This document shows positions 26,215-35,784 of a stretch of DNA of 64,000 bases, one piece after another (position 1 is the first letter of the stretch; each line of letters opens with the position of its first letter). The notes below the pieces were generated by a model, which saw only the letters and a program-made list of their open reading frames with translations, had not been told where the DNA came from and made no database searches. The translations under genes and the position numbers were made by a program. The stretch lies in NCBI GenBank assembly GCA_029565685.1, contig JAKQNR010000008.1, forward strand, positions 1-64,000. Direction: 5' to 3'. This stretch comes from a bacterium (GTDB lineage Bacteria; Zhuqueibacterota; Zhuqueibacteria; Residuimicrobiales; Residuimicrobiaceae).

Positions 26215-26766
26215 ATGAAAACGATCGGCGCCCTGTTGATAACCTTTGCCGTGGGGATGGCTTGTGCCGGCCAGGACAAGACCGATTTTTCCGGAACCTG
26301 GAAACTGAATCCAGCCCAAAGCCGAATGGGCGATCGGCGGGGTCCCGAAGATGCCGGCGGTCCCGATTCAACCATGCGGCCGCCCCGTTTTGCGGGCGAT
26401 CCGGGCCGTCCAGGCATGGGCGGCGGCCTGATGACCATCACGCAGAAGGGCGACCAGTTGATCATCGAACGCACCATGAAAAGCCGCAGCGGCGAGGACA
26501 GAACAGTGCGTGAAACCTTGACGCTGGACGGCAAAGAATGCATCAACGACAGCCGCATGGGAGAAAAAAGCTCTGTGTGCAAGTGGTCGGCGGACGGCAA
26601 AACCTTGACCGTGGAATCATTGCAGGTTTTCAATCGCGACGGCCACAGCCGGGAGATGAGAACCGTGGACGTGTATTCGCGGGAGGGGGATCAATTGATC
26701 GTCGAATCCACCAGGGACACGCCGCGCGGAGAGCGCAAAACCAGAATGGTCTATGATAAAAACTAG
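26215..26766 (+). CDS. Small secreted beta-rich protein, unknown
   Basis: 183 residues with a signal peptide (LITFAVGMACAGQD), possibly a lipoprotein at the Cys of GMAC. The mature part has DFSGTWKLNPAQS, a lipocalin-like opening, then a Gly/Pro/Arg-rich insertion (about residues 40-75) and repeated strand motifs: GDQLIIERTMKSRSGEDRT, DGKTLTVESLQVF, GDQLIVESTRDTPRGE. Probably an eight-strand barrel or repeat sheet that binds a hydrophobic ligand or acts as a stress protein. A terminator follows. Confidence 0.62.
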   Translation: MKTIGALLITFAVGMACAGQDKTDFSGTWKLNPAQSRMGDRRGPEDAGGPDSTMRPPRFAGDPGRPGMGGGLMTITQKGDQLIIERTMKSRSGEDRTVRETLTLDGKECINDSRMGEKSSVCKWSADGKTLTVESLQVFNRDGHSREMRTVDVYSREGDQLIVESTRDTPRGERKTRMVYDKN

Positions 26767-26793
26767 CCCCAACGCAGTCCAGGGCTTATAATC

Positions 26794-26826
26794 AAAAAAG
26801 GCGGATGAGGCATCCGCCTTTTTTTT
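26794..26826. terminator. Bidirectional terminator
   Basis: GGCGGATG / CATCCGCC stem (26800-26807 with 26811-26818), three-base loop, six A before and eight T after. It lies between convergent genes ending at 26766 (plus) and 26853 (minus) and can serve both. Confidence 0.92.
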
Positions 26827-26852
26827 ACCCTGAGGCTAAAGGGCCGACGCGA

Positions 26853-27833
26853 TCAAAACTTTCGCTTTGCCAACGCGGTGAGCATGAGGATGAGCGGATT
26901 CCTCGCCTCCTCCTCGATCGGCTGGAGCGCCGTTTCCGCGAGCGTGATGCATCGTTTTATTTCCGTCTCAGCAGCCGGCAGGGCGCCGGCCGCGGTGAAC
27001 GCGGCGGCCGCCAGTTGCAGTTCCTCCCGGCTCAGCTCGTTTTTTTCCGCCAGCCGGCGTATCTGTTGCTGCTGCTCTTGCGCGCCGTATTGAAACAGAT
27101 AGGCCATCAGAAACGTTTTTTTGTTTTCCCGTATATCGCTGCCGATATCTTTCCCCAGCATCGCTTTGTCGGAGACCAGATCCAAAACATCGTCCTGAAT
27201 CTGAAAGGCGCGTCCCAGACACGCACCAAACTCCGCCAGCCCCTGAACCTGCTGTTCAGTGCCATGGCCGAGCAGGCCGCCGATCTCGCAGGCCAGGGAA
27301 AAAAGCCGGCCGGTCTTTTTTGCAATCATGCCGTAATACTCATCCAGCGTCACTGAAGCCCTGAGTTCGAATTCCTTGTCCTGGGCCTGGCCTTCGCACA
27401 CCTCCAGAATGCCGGCGGTAAAGCCGGCCAGCACTCTGGGCAGCAAGGCCGCCTCTACTCCGGCCAACGCGCGGAAAGCCTGGACGAGCAGAGCGTCGCC
27501 GGCGAGAATGGCCGTGCTCTCCTCCCATTTTTTATATACAGTCTCCCGGCCGTGGCGCAACTCGTCATGATCCATGATGTCGTCGTGCACCAGAGTGAAA
27601 TTGTGCACCAGCTCCAGCGCCAAGGCGGCGGGCAGTGCATCGCGGCTGCAGCCGCCCACCGCTTCGCAGGATAAAAGCAGAAAGAGCGGCCGCAGCTGCT
27701 TGCCGCCTCCGCTCAGCGAATAGCGCATGGGCTCGTAGAGCGAACGAGGCTCCTGTTCCGGCGCATAAGCGATCAAGCCCGGCTGGATGAGTTCCTTCAA
27801 GCGGCTCAGCCTTTGTTGCAAATCCGTTGACAA
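26853..27833 (-). CDS. Polyprenyl (trans-isoprenyl) diphosphate synthase
   Basis: 326 residues. Both Asp-rich motifs are present: VHDDIMDHDELRHG and QDDVLDLVSD. GGGKQLRP and the KKT signatures (AKKTGRLFS, KKTFL) support a long- or medium-chain prenyl synthase. The start is TTG 27833 with GGAG five bases upstream; the next ATG would remove conserved sequence. Close to ubiE/menA, it most likely makes the menaquinone side chain, though farnesyl or geranylgeranyl synthase cannot be excluded because chain length is not readable. Confidence 0.85.
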   Translation of the reverse strand: MSTDLQQRLSRLKELIQPGLIAYAPEQEPRSLYEPMRYSLSGGGKQLRPLFLLLSCEAVGGCSRDALPAALALELVHNFTLVHDDIMDHDELRHGRETVYKKWEESTAILAGDALLVQAFRALAGVEAALLPRVLAGFTAGILEVCEGQAQDKEFELRASVTLDEYYGMIAKKTGRLFSLACEIGGLLGHGTEQQVQGLAEFGACLGRAFQIQDDVLDLVSDKAMLGKDIGSDIRENKKTFLMAYLFQYGAQEQQQQIRRLAEKNELSREELQLAAAAFTAAGALPAAETEIKRCITLAETALQPIEEEARNPLILMLTALAKRKF

Positions 27834-27910
27834 ATATACTCCAAGCGTGGGAGGCCGATAGGTTATGAATGACGAAGAAAAATAAGCCGATGTGGATTCA
27901 GATGCAAGTA

Positions 27911-27946
27911 AAAAGAAAAGGCCGGGATTTTCATCCAGGCCTCTTC
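27911..27946 (-). terminator. Terminator after the pentapeptide-repeat gene
   Basis: Minus-strand hairpin AGGCC-T-GG...CC-C-GGCCT with a single mismatch, followed by a T-rich stretch (complement of AAAAAGAAAA at 27910-27919). It follows the stop at 27972 and precedes the prenyl synthase. Confidence 0.72.
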
Positions 27947-27971
27947 GAATGCCGGGGATTGTTCCAGCCGA

Positions 27972-28544
27972 CTATCGTCCGATGACGCCGTCGAGCTTTG
28001 CGGTTCCCAGGTCCACGCCATCCAACCGGGTGTTAGTCAAGTTGGCGTTGGTGAAATCGGTCTGCTTGCAGCTGGCGCCGGTCAGATCCGACCGTTCCAG
28101 GTGGGCGTTCTGCAGCACTGCTCCGTCCAATATGGCATGACGCAGTACGATCCGTTTCATGCGTCCGCGCCGCAGATCGGCGCGGCTGAGGTCCGCTTTT
28201 TCCAGGCTGGAGCCGAACAGGGCGACATGTTCCCCCTGCACCGCCTTCAACTTGGCTTGATCCAGATTGCAATCCTGCATATTGGCTTCACGAATATCCG
28301 CTCCGGTGAGGTCGGCGCGAAACAGATTGCAGCCAAACATAAAGGCGCCGCTGAGGTTGGACCCGTGCAGATCAGCGCCCTCCAGGTTGGCGTTCTGCAG
28401 ATGCGCATCCCGAAGATCCAGTTCGGACAGATCCACCCCTTTGAGGGACTCGTAGGACAGATCAACCCGGGTCAGATCCAGACCGGCCAAAGAGGATCGG
28501 GAGCGGATTTTTTCGAGCAGTTCTTCCCTGCTGATCGGGCTCAT
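27972..28544 (-). CDS. Pentapeptide-repeat protein
   Basis: 190 residues from ATG 28544 (AGGAG seven bases upstream; GTG 28550 is an alternative). Nearly the whole length is A(D/N)LXX repeats (NANLEGADLHGSNLSGAF, ADLTGADIREANMQ, NANLTNTRLDGVDL), a right-handed quadrilateral beta helix. Function unknown; some family members mimic DNA and inhibit gyrase, others sit at membranes. Short helical N-terminal cap (SREELLEKIRSRS). It lies 15 bases after the STAS gene. Confidence 0.88.
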   Translation of the reverse strand: MSPISREELLEKIRSRSSLAGLDLTRVDLSYESLKGVDLSELDLRDAHLQNANLEGADLHGSNLSGAFMFGCNLFRADLTGADIREANMQDCNLDQAKLKAVQGEHVALFGSSLEKADLSRADLRRGRMKRIVLRHAILDGAVLQNAHLERSDLTGASCKQTDFTNANLTNTRLDGVDLGTAKLDGVIGR

Positions 28545-28559
28545 GGGCACGCTCCTTTG

Positions 28560-28895
28560 CTAGTAACTCTTCACTGCATCGGCTACCGAAGTGAATTGTT
28601 GAAACACCGAATCCAGCTTGGTGATCTGCAATGGCCGCCGTATCCTTTCCGTGAGGTTGGCCAGGCGCAGGTCGCCGCCGCTGGATCGCAGGCTGGTCAA
28701 GCCGCTGATCAGCATGCCGAGGCCGGAGCTGTTCATCCAATTGACCTTTCCCAAGTCCACCACCACATTCACCTTTTCCTCTTCAATGGCCTCATCGATG
28801 CATTGGCGAAACCGGTCCAGTTCCGCTCCGCCCATCAGATCGCCCGTCATTTCGAGAATGCGCACCGCCCCTTCGGTTCTGGTTTTAATCTCCAT
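28560..28895 (-). CDS. STAS domain anti-sigma-factor antagonist
   Basis: 111 residues from ATG 28895 (GGAGG eight bases upstream); frame upstream to 29072 is not used. A SpoIIAA-like STAS domain: GAVRILEMTGDLMGGAELDRF, VVVDLGKVNWMNSSGLGMLISGL. The phosphorylatable Ser is within NSSGLG (residues 56/57); the usual Asp before it is Asn. It would act in a partner-switch cascade, but no kinase or sigma factor is encoded nearby, so the partner is elsewhere. Located between the exporter genes and the pentapeptide-repeat gene. Confidence 0.9.
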   Translation of the reverse strand: MEIKTRTEGAVRILEMTGDLMGGAELDRFRQCIDEAIEEEKVNVVVDLGKVNWMNSSGLGMLISGLTSLRSSGGDLRLANLTERIRRPLQITKLDSVFQQFTSVADAVKSY

Positions 28896-28957
28896 GATAT
28901 TATCCTCCGATGAATGGAAACAGCCGCCTTCAGCCCCGGGCTTTGGGGGAAAGCCGG

Positions 28958-30184
28958 CTATTCGTAACGCAGCGCCGCAATCGGATCCAAGCGCGCCGCT
29001 TCGGTGGCCGGATACACTCCGAACAGCAAGCCCACAAAGGAGCAGAAAATCAGACCGACCAAAACCGTCCAAACAGGTACGGCCGCCGGGATCGGCGACA
29101 AGGCCTGCACCAACTTGCCGATGCCGAGGCCGATGACGATGCCGATGACGCCGCCGACTTCAGAGAGCACGACGGCTTCAATCAAAAACTGCCACAAAAT
29201 ATCTCGGCGCTTGGCGCCGATGGATTTGCGGATGCCGATCTCGCGGGTACGCTCGGTCACGGAAACCAGCATGATGTTCATGATGCCCACGCCCGCCACC
29301 AGCAGCGAGATGGAGGCGATGGCGATGGCGACGATGCGGACATATTTAGTCATGTTGTCGAAAAAATCCGTAAGCGTGTTGTTGGTGACGATCTCGAAAT
29401 CATTGTCCTTGTCCGGCGGGACTTTACGCACGGCGCGCAGAACGCCGATGGTCTGTTCCTGCGCTTCCTCCATAAAGCCGGCGTCCAGCGCCTGGACGGT
29501 GATCGAGATGCTACGCTCTTTTCCATATAACTTTTGAAAGGTGAAAAAAGGCACCACCACCAGATTGTCCATGCTGCTGCCGAAGATGCTGCCCTTTTTC
29601 TCAAACACGCCGACGACCTCGAAGCGCTCGCCCTTGATCTTGATGTGGGCGCCCACCGGACTTTCAGAGCCGAAGAGCTTGTTCAACACGTCCAGGCCGA
29701 TGATCGCCACCCGCCGGTTGTACTCCAGGTCCTGCTCGGTGATAAAGCGCCCGGAGGCGATCTCATACCCGTTGTTCTCGAGATACTCGGGGGTGGTGCC
29801 TATTACGGACACATTGTTGAGCGTTTTCTTATCCTTGTAGCGGATCTCTTGCCCCCAAGTGTCCACATCCGCGCTGACCGCAGCGGCAGCGCTGACCCGC
29901 TCCCGCACGGCCATGGCGTGCTCATAGGTGAGATCCTTACGGTTGCGGTATTTCTCCCACCAGCCGTGGCCCATGCCGACCGCGGGAAATTTCTGCACGC
30001 TGAACACATTGCTGCCGAGGATGTTGAGCTGATCGGTCATGCTTTTGCGCAGCCCGGTGATCAGGGATTGCATGGCGATGATGGTCATCACGCCGATAAT
30101 GATGCCCAGCAAGGTGAGAAACGAACGCATCTTGTTGGAACGGATGGCGCCGAGCGCCAGATCCAGACTTTCGCCTACTTGCAT
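28958..30184 (-). CDS. MacB/FtsX-type ABC transporter permease (second)
   Basis: 408 residues. An N-terminal helix (KMRSFLTLLGIIIGVMTIIAMQSLI), a large periplasmic domain, then three C-terminal helices with TERTREIGIRKSIGAKRRDILWQFLIEA, the MacB/FtsX signature. No ATPase domain is fused. It is the paralogue of the permease at 30223-31458; the two probably pair with the single ATPase. Role: export or envelope lipid/peptide transport powered from the cytoplasm, with the adaptor and TolC. Confidence 0.92.
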   Translation of the reverse strand: MQVGESLDLALGAIRSNKMRSFLTLLGIIIGVMTIIAMQSLITGLRKSMTDQLNILGSNVFSVQKFPAVGMGHGWWEKYRNRKDLTYEHAMAVRERVSAAAAVSADVDTWGQEIRYKDKKTLNNVSVIGTTPEYLENNGYEIASGRFITEQDLEYNRRVAIIGLDVLNKLFGSESPVGAHIKIKGERFEVVGVFEKKGSIFGSSMDNLVVVPFFTFQKLYGKERSISITVQALDAGFMEEAQEQTIGVLRAVRKVPPDKDNDFEIVTNNTLTDFFDNMTKYVRIVAIAIASISLLVAGVGIMNIMLVSVTERTREIGIRKSIGAKRRDILWQFLIEAVVLSEVGGVIGIVIGLGIGKLVQALSPIPAAVPVWTVLVGLIFCSFVGLLFGVYPATEAARLDPIAALRYE

Positions 30185-30222
30185 CGCAGAACACCTTTAC
30201 TATAGATCAATCCGCTTCCGGC

Positions 30223-31458
30223 TCATTCGTACCGCAACGCCTCGATGGGATTCAGCTTGGCGGCCTTGCTGGCAGGATAGATGCCGAAGAAAACGCCGAT
30301 GCCCACCACAAAAGCCAATCCCAGAAACACCACCCAGAGGGTGATGGCCGCTGGCAAAGGGGTAGTGGCGGCCACCAGCTTAGCCAACCCCACCGCCAGA
30401 CCGATGCCGATGACGACGCCGAGACCGCAGATCATCATACTCTCGATGAGAAATTGCCACAGGATATCGGTTTTACGCGCACCGATGGCTTTGCGAATGC
30501 CGATCTCGCGCGTCCGTTCGGTCACCGACACCAGCATGATGTTCATAATGCCGATTCCGCCCACCAGCAGAGAGATGGCCCCTACGCCGATGGCCACAGC
30601 CCACAACACCCGCGTCAATTTGTTGTACATATCGAGAAACATCGACTGTTTGTTGATGGCGAAATTGTTTTCCTTGATCGCCGGCAGTCCGCGGACGCGG
30701 CGCATGATGCCGGTCAGTTCATATTCCGCCTCTTCCACCATGGCCGGATTCACCACCTTGACCTGGATCTCGATGCGCCGCCGGGTGGCGCCGAAAACGG
30801 ATTGGAACGCACCGATGGGCATGATCGCCAATATATCCAGATTGTTGTCGAACATGGTGCCGCGTTTTTCTAAAATCCCGATGACGCGAAACTTGCGGCC
30901 GGCAATGCTCACCCGCTTGCCGATCGGATCTTCCTTCTCGAACAATTTGTCCGCCACTTCGCTGCCGATGACCACCACCGCCCGATTCTGATCTACGTCC
31001 GACGGGATGAGAAACCTCCCCTCCTCCGGCGTTGCGTTGGCGGTCAGCAGATAATCTTCAGTGGTGCCCACGACAGCCACCCGCTCCAGACTCTTGCCCT
31101 GATACTTGATGATGCGCTGGGTGCGCATGACCGGCGCCACCGCCTGAGCCAGCTGGGAGGCCGACCGCACCTCATTCGCCTCCTTGATTGTGACATTGGG
31201 GCGGTTGCGGAATTTAAGCCAATCATCGCCGTCCATCATCCACGGCCACTTGCCGATGTACAGCGTGTCGGTGCCGAGGCTGGAGATCTCGGAAGTGAAG
31301 GCTCGGTTCAATCCCTGAATCAGGGACACGATGGTGATCACGGTGGTAACGCCGATGACGATGCCCAGCGTGGTCAGGATGGAACGCAGCTTGTACGCCC
31401 TGAGCGCCTCATAGGCGATTTTGACGCCTTCTGCGGCATAGATTAAAAAACGGGGCAT
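30223..31458 (-). CDS. MacB/FtsX-type ABC transporter permease (first)
   Basis: 411 residues with the same plan: N-terminal helix (LRAYKLRSILTTLGIVIGVTTVITIVSLI), periplasmic domain, three C-terminal helices and TERTREIGIRKAIGARKTDILWQFLIES. The ATPase stop lies three bases before this start, so they are co-translated. The similarity to its neighbour suggests a tandem duplication giving a heterodimeric membrane core. Confidence 0.92.
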   Translation of the reverse strand: MPRFLIYAAEGVKIAYEALRAYKLRSILTTLGIVIGVTTVITIVSLIQGLNRAFTSEISSLGTDTLYIGKWPWMMDGDDWLKFRNRPNVTIKEANEVRSASQLAQAVAPVMRTQRIIKYQGKSLERVAVVGTTEDYLLTANATPEEGRFLIPSDVDQNRAVVVIGSEVADKLFEKEDPIGKRVSIAGRKFRVIGILEKRGTMFDNNLDILAIMPIGAFQSVFGATRRRIEIQVKVVNPAMVEEAEYELTGIMRRVRGLPAIKENNFAINKQSMFLDMYNKLTRVLWAVAIGVGAISLLVGGIGIMNIMLVSVTERTREIGIRKAIGARKTDILWQFLIESMMICGLGVVIGIGLAVGLAKLVAATTPLPAAITLWVVFLGLAFVVGIGVFFGIYPASKAAKLNPIEALRYE

Positions 31459-31461
31459 ACG

Positions 31462-32145
31462 CTACCTCGACATCGATTCATCGCGCTCGATCGAGCCGTC
31501 GCGCAGACGAATGATGCGGTCCGAATGTTCAGCGATATATTCTTCATGGGTGACCAGAATGATGGTGTTGCCCTGTTCGTGCAGGGCTTCAAAGATCTCC
31601 ATGATCTCATCCCCGGTCTTGGAATCGAGGTTGCCGGTCGGCTCGTCCGCCAGAATGATCGACGGCTTGTTCACCAGGGCTCGGGCGATGGCCACCCGCT
31701 GACGCTGGCCGCCGGAGAGTTCGTTCGGCTTGTGATGCATACGATCCTCCAGACCGACCTTTTCCAGCGCCTCTTTGGCCAGCTGCCGCCGCTGCTGCGT
31801 CGGCGTTCCGTTGTAAATCAAAGGCAGTTCCACATTATGCAGGGCGTTGGCGCGCGGCAACAGGTTAAACGTCTGAAAGACAAACCCGATCTCGCGATTG
31901 CGGATTTCCGCCAGTTGATCGTCGTCCATCTCGCTGACCCGGTTGTTATTCAACAGGTACTCGCCGCTGGTGGGCGTATCGAGGCAGCCGAGTACGTTCA
32001 TCAGAGTCGATTTGCCGGATCCGGAGGGGCCCATAATGGCCACGTATTCGTTCCGCTCGATGGAGAGGTTAATGCCGCGCAGCGCTTCCACACGAACCGC
32101 GCCGATATCATAGACTTTGGATAGATTGACCAGTTGAATGAGCAT
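31462..32145 (-). CDS. ABC transporter ATPase (MacB/LolD type)
   Basis: 227 residues. Walker [11 protein letters not shown]-loop region [21 protein letters not shown], signature [15 protein letters not shown], Walker [13 protein letters not shown] and H-loop [13 protein letters not shown]. The MacB/LolD-type spacing matches export ABC systems. AAAGGA lies before ATG 32145. It supplies energy to the two downstream permeases. Confidence 0.93.
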   Translation of the reverse strand: MLIQLVNLSKVYDIGAVRVEALRGINLSIERNEYVAIMGPSGSGKSTLMNVLGCLDTPTSGEYLLNNNRVSEMDDDQLAEIRNREIGFVFQTFNLLPRANALHNVELPLIYNGTPTQQRRQLAKEALEKVGLEDRMHHKPNELSGGQRQRVAIARALVNKPSIILADEPTGNLDSKTGDEIMEIFEALHEQGNTIILVTHEEYIAEHSDRIIRLRDGSIERDESMSR

Positions 32146-32178
32146 GTGCCGATTCCTTTAAATGAAGCCCTCGCACTA

Positions 32179-33426
32179 TTACGATGCTTTTTTGTCCTTG
32201 TCGTCCTCTTTGAACTGCATCCCCTTCTTCTCCTTGACCAGATCGCCGTCCTTGAGAAGCTTGGACAGCGCCTTGTAACTGCCGGACACCACCTTTTGCC
32301 CCTCCGTCAGGCCGGAGATAATTTCGATATGGTTGTCATCGCTGATCCCGGTCTTTACCGGCGTCTGCTTGGCGATGTTGTTTTCAACCACAAATACCAC
32401 CTCCTGCTGCGGCGCTTTTTGCTCTTCGCCCGGCCGAACCGGTTCCTTGTCTTTATGGCGTTGTTTCCCCTTCACGATCTCGGCCGAGTCCGCTTTCACC
32501 GCCCGGGCGGTGACGCATTGGATCGGCACATAGAGAACGCCCTTGTGAGTATCGGTGCCGATATCCACCGTGGCTGACATGCCCGGCCGCAGCTTGGCCA
32601 CATCGGAGGTCACCCGCACTTTGACTTCAAAATTCGTGATCTGCTCCTGCGTGCCCTCGTTGCGGGTGGTGGCGGTGTGAGCGATCTCCGTGACGACGCC
32701 CCTGAACGTCGTATCCTGGATGGCATCCACCTCGATGCGGGCGCTGTCGCCCAGAGAGACCAATACCACCTCGTTCTCATCGATCTCCACCACGGTTTCC
32801 ATCAGGCTCAGGTCGGCGATATTCATGATGACGTCGGCGGAAAACTGCGAACCAACGGCGATCTCTCCCTCTTCCTTGTTCAGTTTGGTCACTGTGCCGT
32901 CGATGGGCGAATTCAACCGGGTTTTCTCCAAATCATCGCGGCACTGTTTTAAATAAGCCAGACTTTGATCCAACTGGCTGACCGCCGCTTCCCGAGTCGC
33001 CTCCGCTCCATCGAGCTCCGCTTGCGAGGTCAGATTTTTGCTGAACAGGTCCATGATGCGCGCATAGTCCGCCTCTGCTTTTTTCACCGCCGCCTTGGCG
33101 GAAGCCACTTGAGAGGCGACCTGCTCCAGCTGAGCTTCGTATCGCTGCCGGTCCAACTCCACCAGCAGTTGTCCCTTTTTAACCTGGTCTCCCTCTTTAA
33201 CATGAATGGCGATGATCTCTGCCGAGATCCGCGCCGCAATTTTCACATCGGTTTCAGGTTGTACCTTGCCGGAACCGGACACCACTTTGGTGATGTCGCC
33301 CTTTTTCACCTCCGCCAGCGTCACATCGATGGCCGCGGTTTTACCCTTGCGCACATTGTAAAAAATCATGGCCGCCAGCACCAGGGCGCCTGCTAAAAAA
33401 ATGATCAGCTTGGTCTTTTTCGACAT
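32179..33426 (-). CDS. MacA/HlyD-type periplasmic adaptor
   Basis: 415 residues. An N-terminal membrane anchor (LIIFLAGALVLAAMIFYNV), then biotinyl-lipoyl-like halves (VSGSGKVQPETDVKIAARISAEIIAIHVKEGDQVKKGQLLVELD and LNSPIDGTVTKLNKEEGEIAVGS) around a coiled coil (residues about 85-160), a beta barrel, and a charged Lys/Glu-rich tail. It links the ABC permeases to the TolC channel encoded next. GGAG before ATG 33426. Confidence 0.93.
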   Translation of the reverse strand: MSKKTKLIIFLAGALVLAAMIFYNVRKGKTAAIDVTLAEVKKGDITKVVSGSGKVQPETDVKIAARISAEIIAIHVKEGDQVKKGQLLVELDRQRYEAQLEQVASQVASAKAAVKKAEADYARIMDLFSKNLTSQAELDGAEATREAAVSQLDQSLAYLKQCRDDLEKTRLNSPIDGTVTKLNKEEGEIAVGSQFSADVIMNIADLSLMETVVEIDENEVVLVSLGDSARIEVDAIQDTTFRGVVTEIAHTATTRNEGTQEQITNFEVKVRVTSDVAKLRPGMSATVDIGTDTHKGVLYVPIQCVTARAVKADSAEIVKGKQRHKDKEPVRPGEEQKAPQQEVVFVVENNIAKQTPVKTGISDDNHIEIISGLTEGQKVVSGSYKALSKLLKDGDLVKEKKGMQFKEDDKDKKAS

Positions 33427-33495
33427 GCACTTTCTCCATATCTTGGATAAAAAGAGAAAAACAGAAATCCGTGCCAGGATCAGGCGTCGGCATCC

Positions 33496-34887
33496 TTATT
33501 GGGGAATGTTCTCCACACCCATAACCATCTCCAGTTGCGCCCCGGCGATTTTAGCGTTATACTCGGCGTTGACATAATTGGCCTGCGCACGGGTCAACTC
33601 GGTCTGCGCTTGCGTTACCTCCAGCTCGGTGCCTGCTCCCACGCGCCTCTTCTCCAGCTGCAGCCTGAGGTTCTCCTGCGCCGCCTCGATATTTTGCTTG
33701 TTGATCTCGAGAATGTCCTTATAAGCCTCGAGCTGCAAAAAATACTGCTTCACCGAAGCCAGGACAGTGCGCTGATTCTCTTGATACGTCTCCTGGGCGA
33801 TGCGATGGTTGATGGCGGCGCGCTGCACGCCGGCCTTGTCGGAAAACCCGTTGAACAGGTTCAAATTCAAACTGGCGCCGAGGCTGGCGGAGAAATCCCG
33901 GTCCAGGCTGGTGCTGTAGACGCGGCCGATGTCGTCGTTGTTGCGGTTATAGGACAGATAGCCGCCGACGGTCGGCAGATAGCGGGTCTGAGCCTGTTTG
34001 ATGTTGTAATAGCTGGTCTTGACGTTCAAGCCCAATTCTTTGAGCGCCTGGTTGTTCTGCAGAGAGATTCGGGCCGCCTCATCAAAAGTGAGGGTGGGAA
34101 AAATCGGATCGGATTGGTCCTCGATAATCTCAACCGGCAGATTGGTGTCGCGCGCCATGGCGTTGTTCAAATTCGCCTTGGCCATCTCCACCACATTTTC
34201 CTGGTTCAGCGCACTGGTGCGCTGCGTGCCGAGGTTTACCTTGGCCTGAAACACCTCCGCCTGCGAAGAGATGCCGATATCCAGCCGCGCCTGCGCGTCG
34301 ACCAGTTCCTCCTCAGCCAGCTTCACCGCTTCATCGTACACCGCTTTGAGGCGGTTGGCCTTGAGCAGTTCATAATAGGCCTCCTTCACCGACAGAATCA
34401 CCGCTAAACGGGTGTTCTTGACCGAGTGATCCGCCGCCTGCTCCGCCATCTTGGCCGCTTTGATGTTGTACAGCGAACCGAGGTTGAAGATCGTCTGACT
34501 CAACGACGCCGAGGCGCTGTGCGATTTCACCTGCTGGCTCTTTTGATAGATCGTCACCTCTTCCTGAATCGGATTGCCGGTGATCGGATCCAATTTGGGA
34601 GTCAAGGTCACCGGATCAAAAACATTAGTGAGCTTTTTGTAGACCGAGGCGCCGGAATAACGTACACCGGAACCGAAAGAAGTGTTCAGGGTCGGCAGCA
34701 CATCGGAATAGGCGTCGGTGACATTGGTCGCGGCGGATTTTAACCGCTGCTCCTCGATACGCAGGCTGGAATTGTTCTTGAGAGCTGTGTGAATACAGTC
34801 CTGCAGCGTCATGGGGGCAACGGCCTGGCCGAACGAAGGACCGATGTTCATCGCAAAAAAGATCAAGAGCGTGCACAGGCGTTTCAT
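33496..34887 (-). CDS. TolC-family outer-membrane efflux protein
   Basis: 463 residues from ATG 34887 (GGAG nine bases upstream). Signal peptide CTLLIFFAMNIGPSFGQA. Two outer-membrane-factor repeats are evident: LQDCIHTALKNNSSLRIEEQRLKSAATNVTDAYSDVLPTL and DEAARISLQNNQALKELGLNVKTSYYNIKQAQTRYLPTVGG, with long coiled-coil helices. It forms the exit duct for the MacAB-like system encoded downstream. Confidence 0.93.
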   Translation of the reverse strand: MKRLCTLLIFFAMNIGPSFGQAVAPMTLQDCIHTALKNNSSLRIEEQRLKSAATNVTDAYSDVLPTLNTSFGSGVRYSGASVYKKLTNVFDPVTLTPKLDPITGNPIQEEVTIYQKSQQVKSHSASASLSQTIFNLGSLYNIKAAKMAEQAADHSVKNTRLAVILSVKEAYYELLKANRLKAVYDEAVKLAEEELVDAQARLDIGISSQAEVFQAKVNLGTQRTSALNQENVVEMAKANLNNAMARDTNLPVEIIEDQSDPIFPTLTFDEAARISLQNNQALKELGLNVKTSYYNIKQAQTRYLPTVGGYLSYNRNNDDIGRVYSTSLDRDFSASLGASLNLNLFNGFSDKAGVQRAAINHRIAQETYQENQRTVLASVKQYFLQLEAYKDILEINKQNIEAAQENLRLQLEKRRVGAGTELEVTQAQTELTRAQANYVNAEYNAKIAGAQLEMVMGVENIPQ

Positions 34888-34961
34888 GCTTTGGTACTCC
34901 ACAGTTGAAGTGATAATTGGTTACAGGTACGCAGCGCTGGCAAGGGACCGCGGTTTCCCGG

Positions 34962-35681
34962 TCACATGACCAGAGCAGAAAGGGCAAAAACCAGCAGATT
35001 TACCACAACCACGATGGGCCACACTTTTTTAATCTTGAGGTCGCAGACGACTGCGATGCCGATGGAAAGCACCGCCATGGCCCAAATGGAAAAAAGATCC
35101 GTGGCTGACATGAGAAACTTGTAGAGAAAGGTCTCACGGCTGGAATCCGGCATAAAGGTAGCCAGACTGAAATGGACGAACAGGTTGCTGGTGGACAGCA
35201 TGACCGGAAGCTTGATCAGCGTGCCCAGAGCGGTAATCAACAGCGTATACGCTGTGATCGACACCATCTGTACGTAACGGGCTTTGGCGCCCAACAACGT
35301 GTTGCTGACAAAGAGCCACACCGCGGCGCCGAGCGCGACAAACATCAGCAGCGGAAAAAGGACGGTTTGAACCGGCGTAAAGGCGCGGAACTTGTCGCCC
35401 ATGGCCAGAGCGGCGTCGATCTGCTCCGTGGTCAGGTTCTTGCCCTCGAGCTTCTCCATGGTGAGCGTTTTCGCCGCCTGCACCAATCCCGGATCAGTGA
35501 TCTGGATATAGCCGAACAACCCCATGACCACGGCGAAGATGAGCGCGGGCACGAGCCAATCCGGTTTTACTTTCACCGCCTGAAACGTTTTCTGCGGATT
35601 CATGAAAACATTGATAATCCGTGCCCAGAGCCCTGACGGCGACTGGGGGGAAACCACCGGAGCGCTTGATTCTTGATCCAT
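34962..35681 (-). CDS. YIP1-family membrane protein
   Basis: 239 residues with five hydrophobic helices. Opening VFMNPQKTFQAVKVKPDWLVPALIFAVVMGLFGYIQI is the Yip1 domain pattern. Function unknown; the family sits beside MacAB-like exporters in several FCB genomes in my recollection, which fits this operon. It is first gene of the run, 74 bases before the TolC start. A clear promoter upstream of 35681 is not visible. Confidence 0.82.
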   Translation of the reverse strand: MDQESSAPVVSPQSPSGLWARIINVFMNPQKTFQAVKVKPDWLVPALIFAVVMGLFGYIQITDPGLVQAAKTLTMEKLEGKNLTTEQIDAALAMGDKFRAFTPVQTVLFPLLMFVALGAAVWLFVSNTLLGAKARYVQMVSITAYTLLITALGTLIKLPVMLSTSNLFVHFSLATFMPDSSRETFLYKFLMSATDLFSIWAMAVLSIGIAVVCDLKIKKVWPIVVVVNLLVFALSALVM

Positions 35682-35784
35682 CGGCTTTTCCTCCAGAAAA
35701 TGTTAAAAGACAACAGTTACAAAGACGTATGGAAACGGTAAAAGTTTCATAACGCTAAAAAAATCTTTGACCAGGCGTGACAGG

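Noticed and set aside
28896..29072. N-terminal extension of the STAS protein
   Set aside because: ATG 28895 has an ideal ribosome site and starts the conserved domain; the extension overlaps the permease end.
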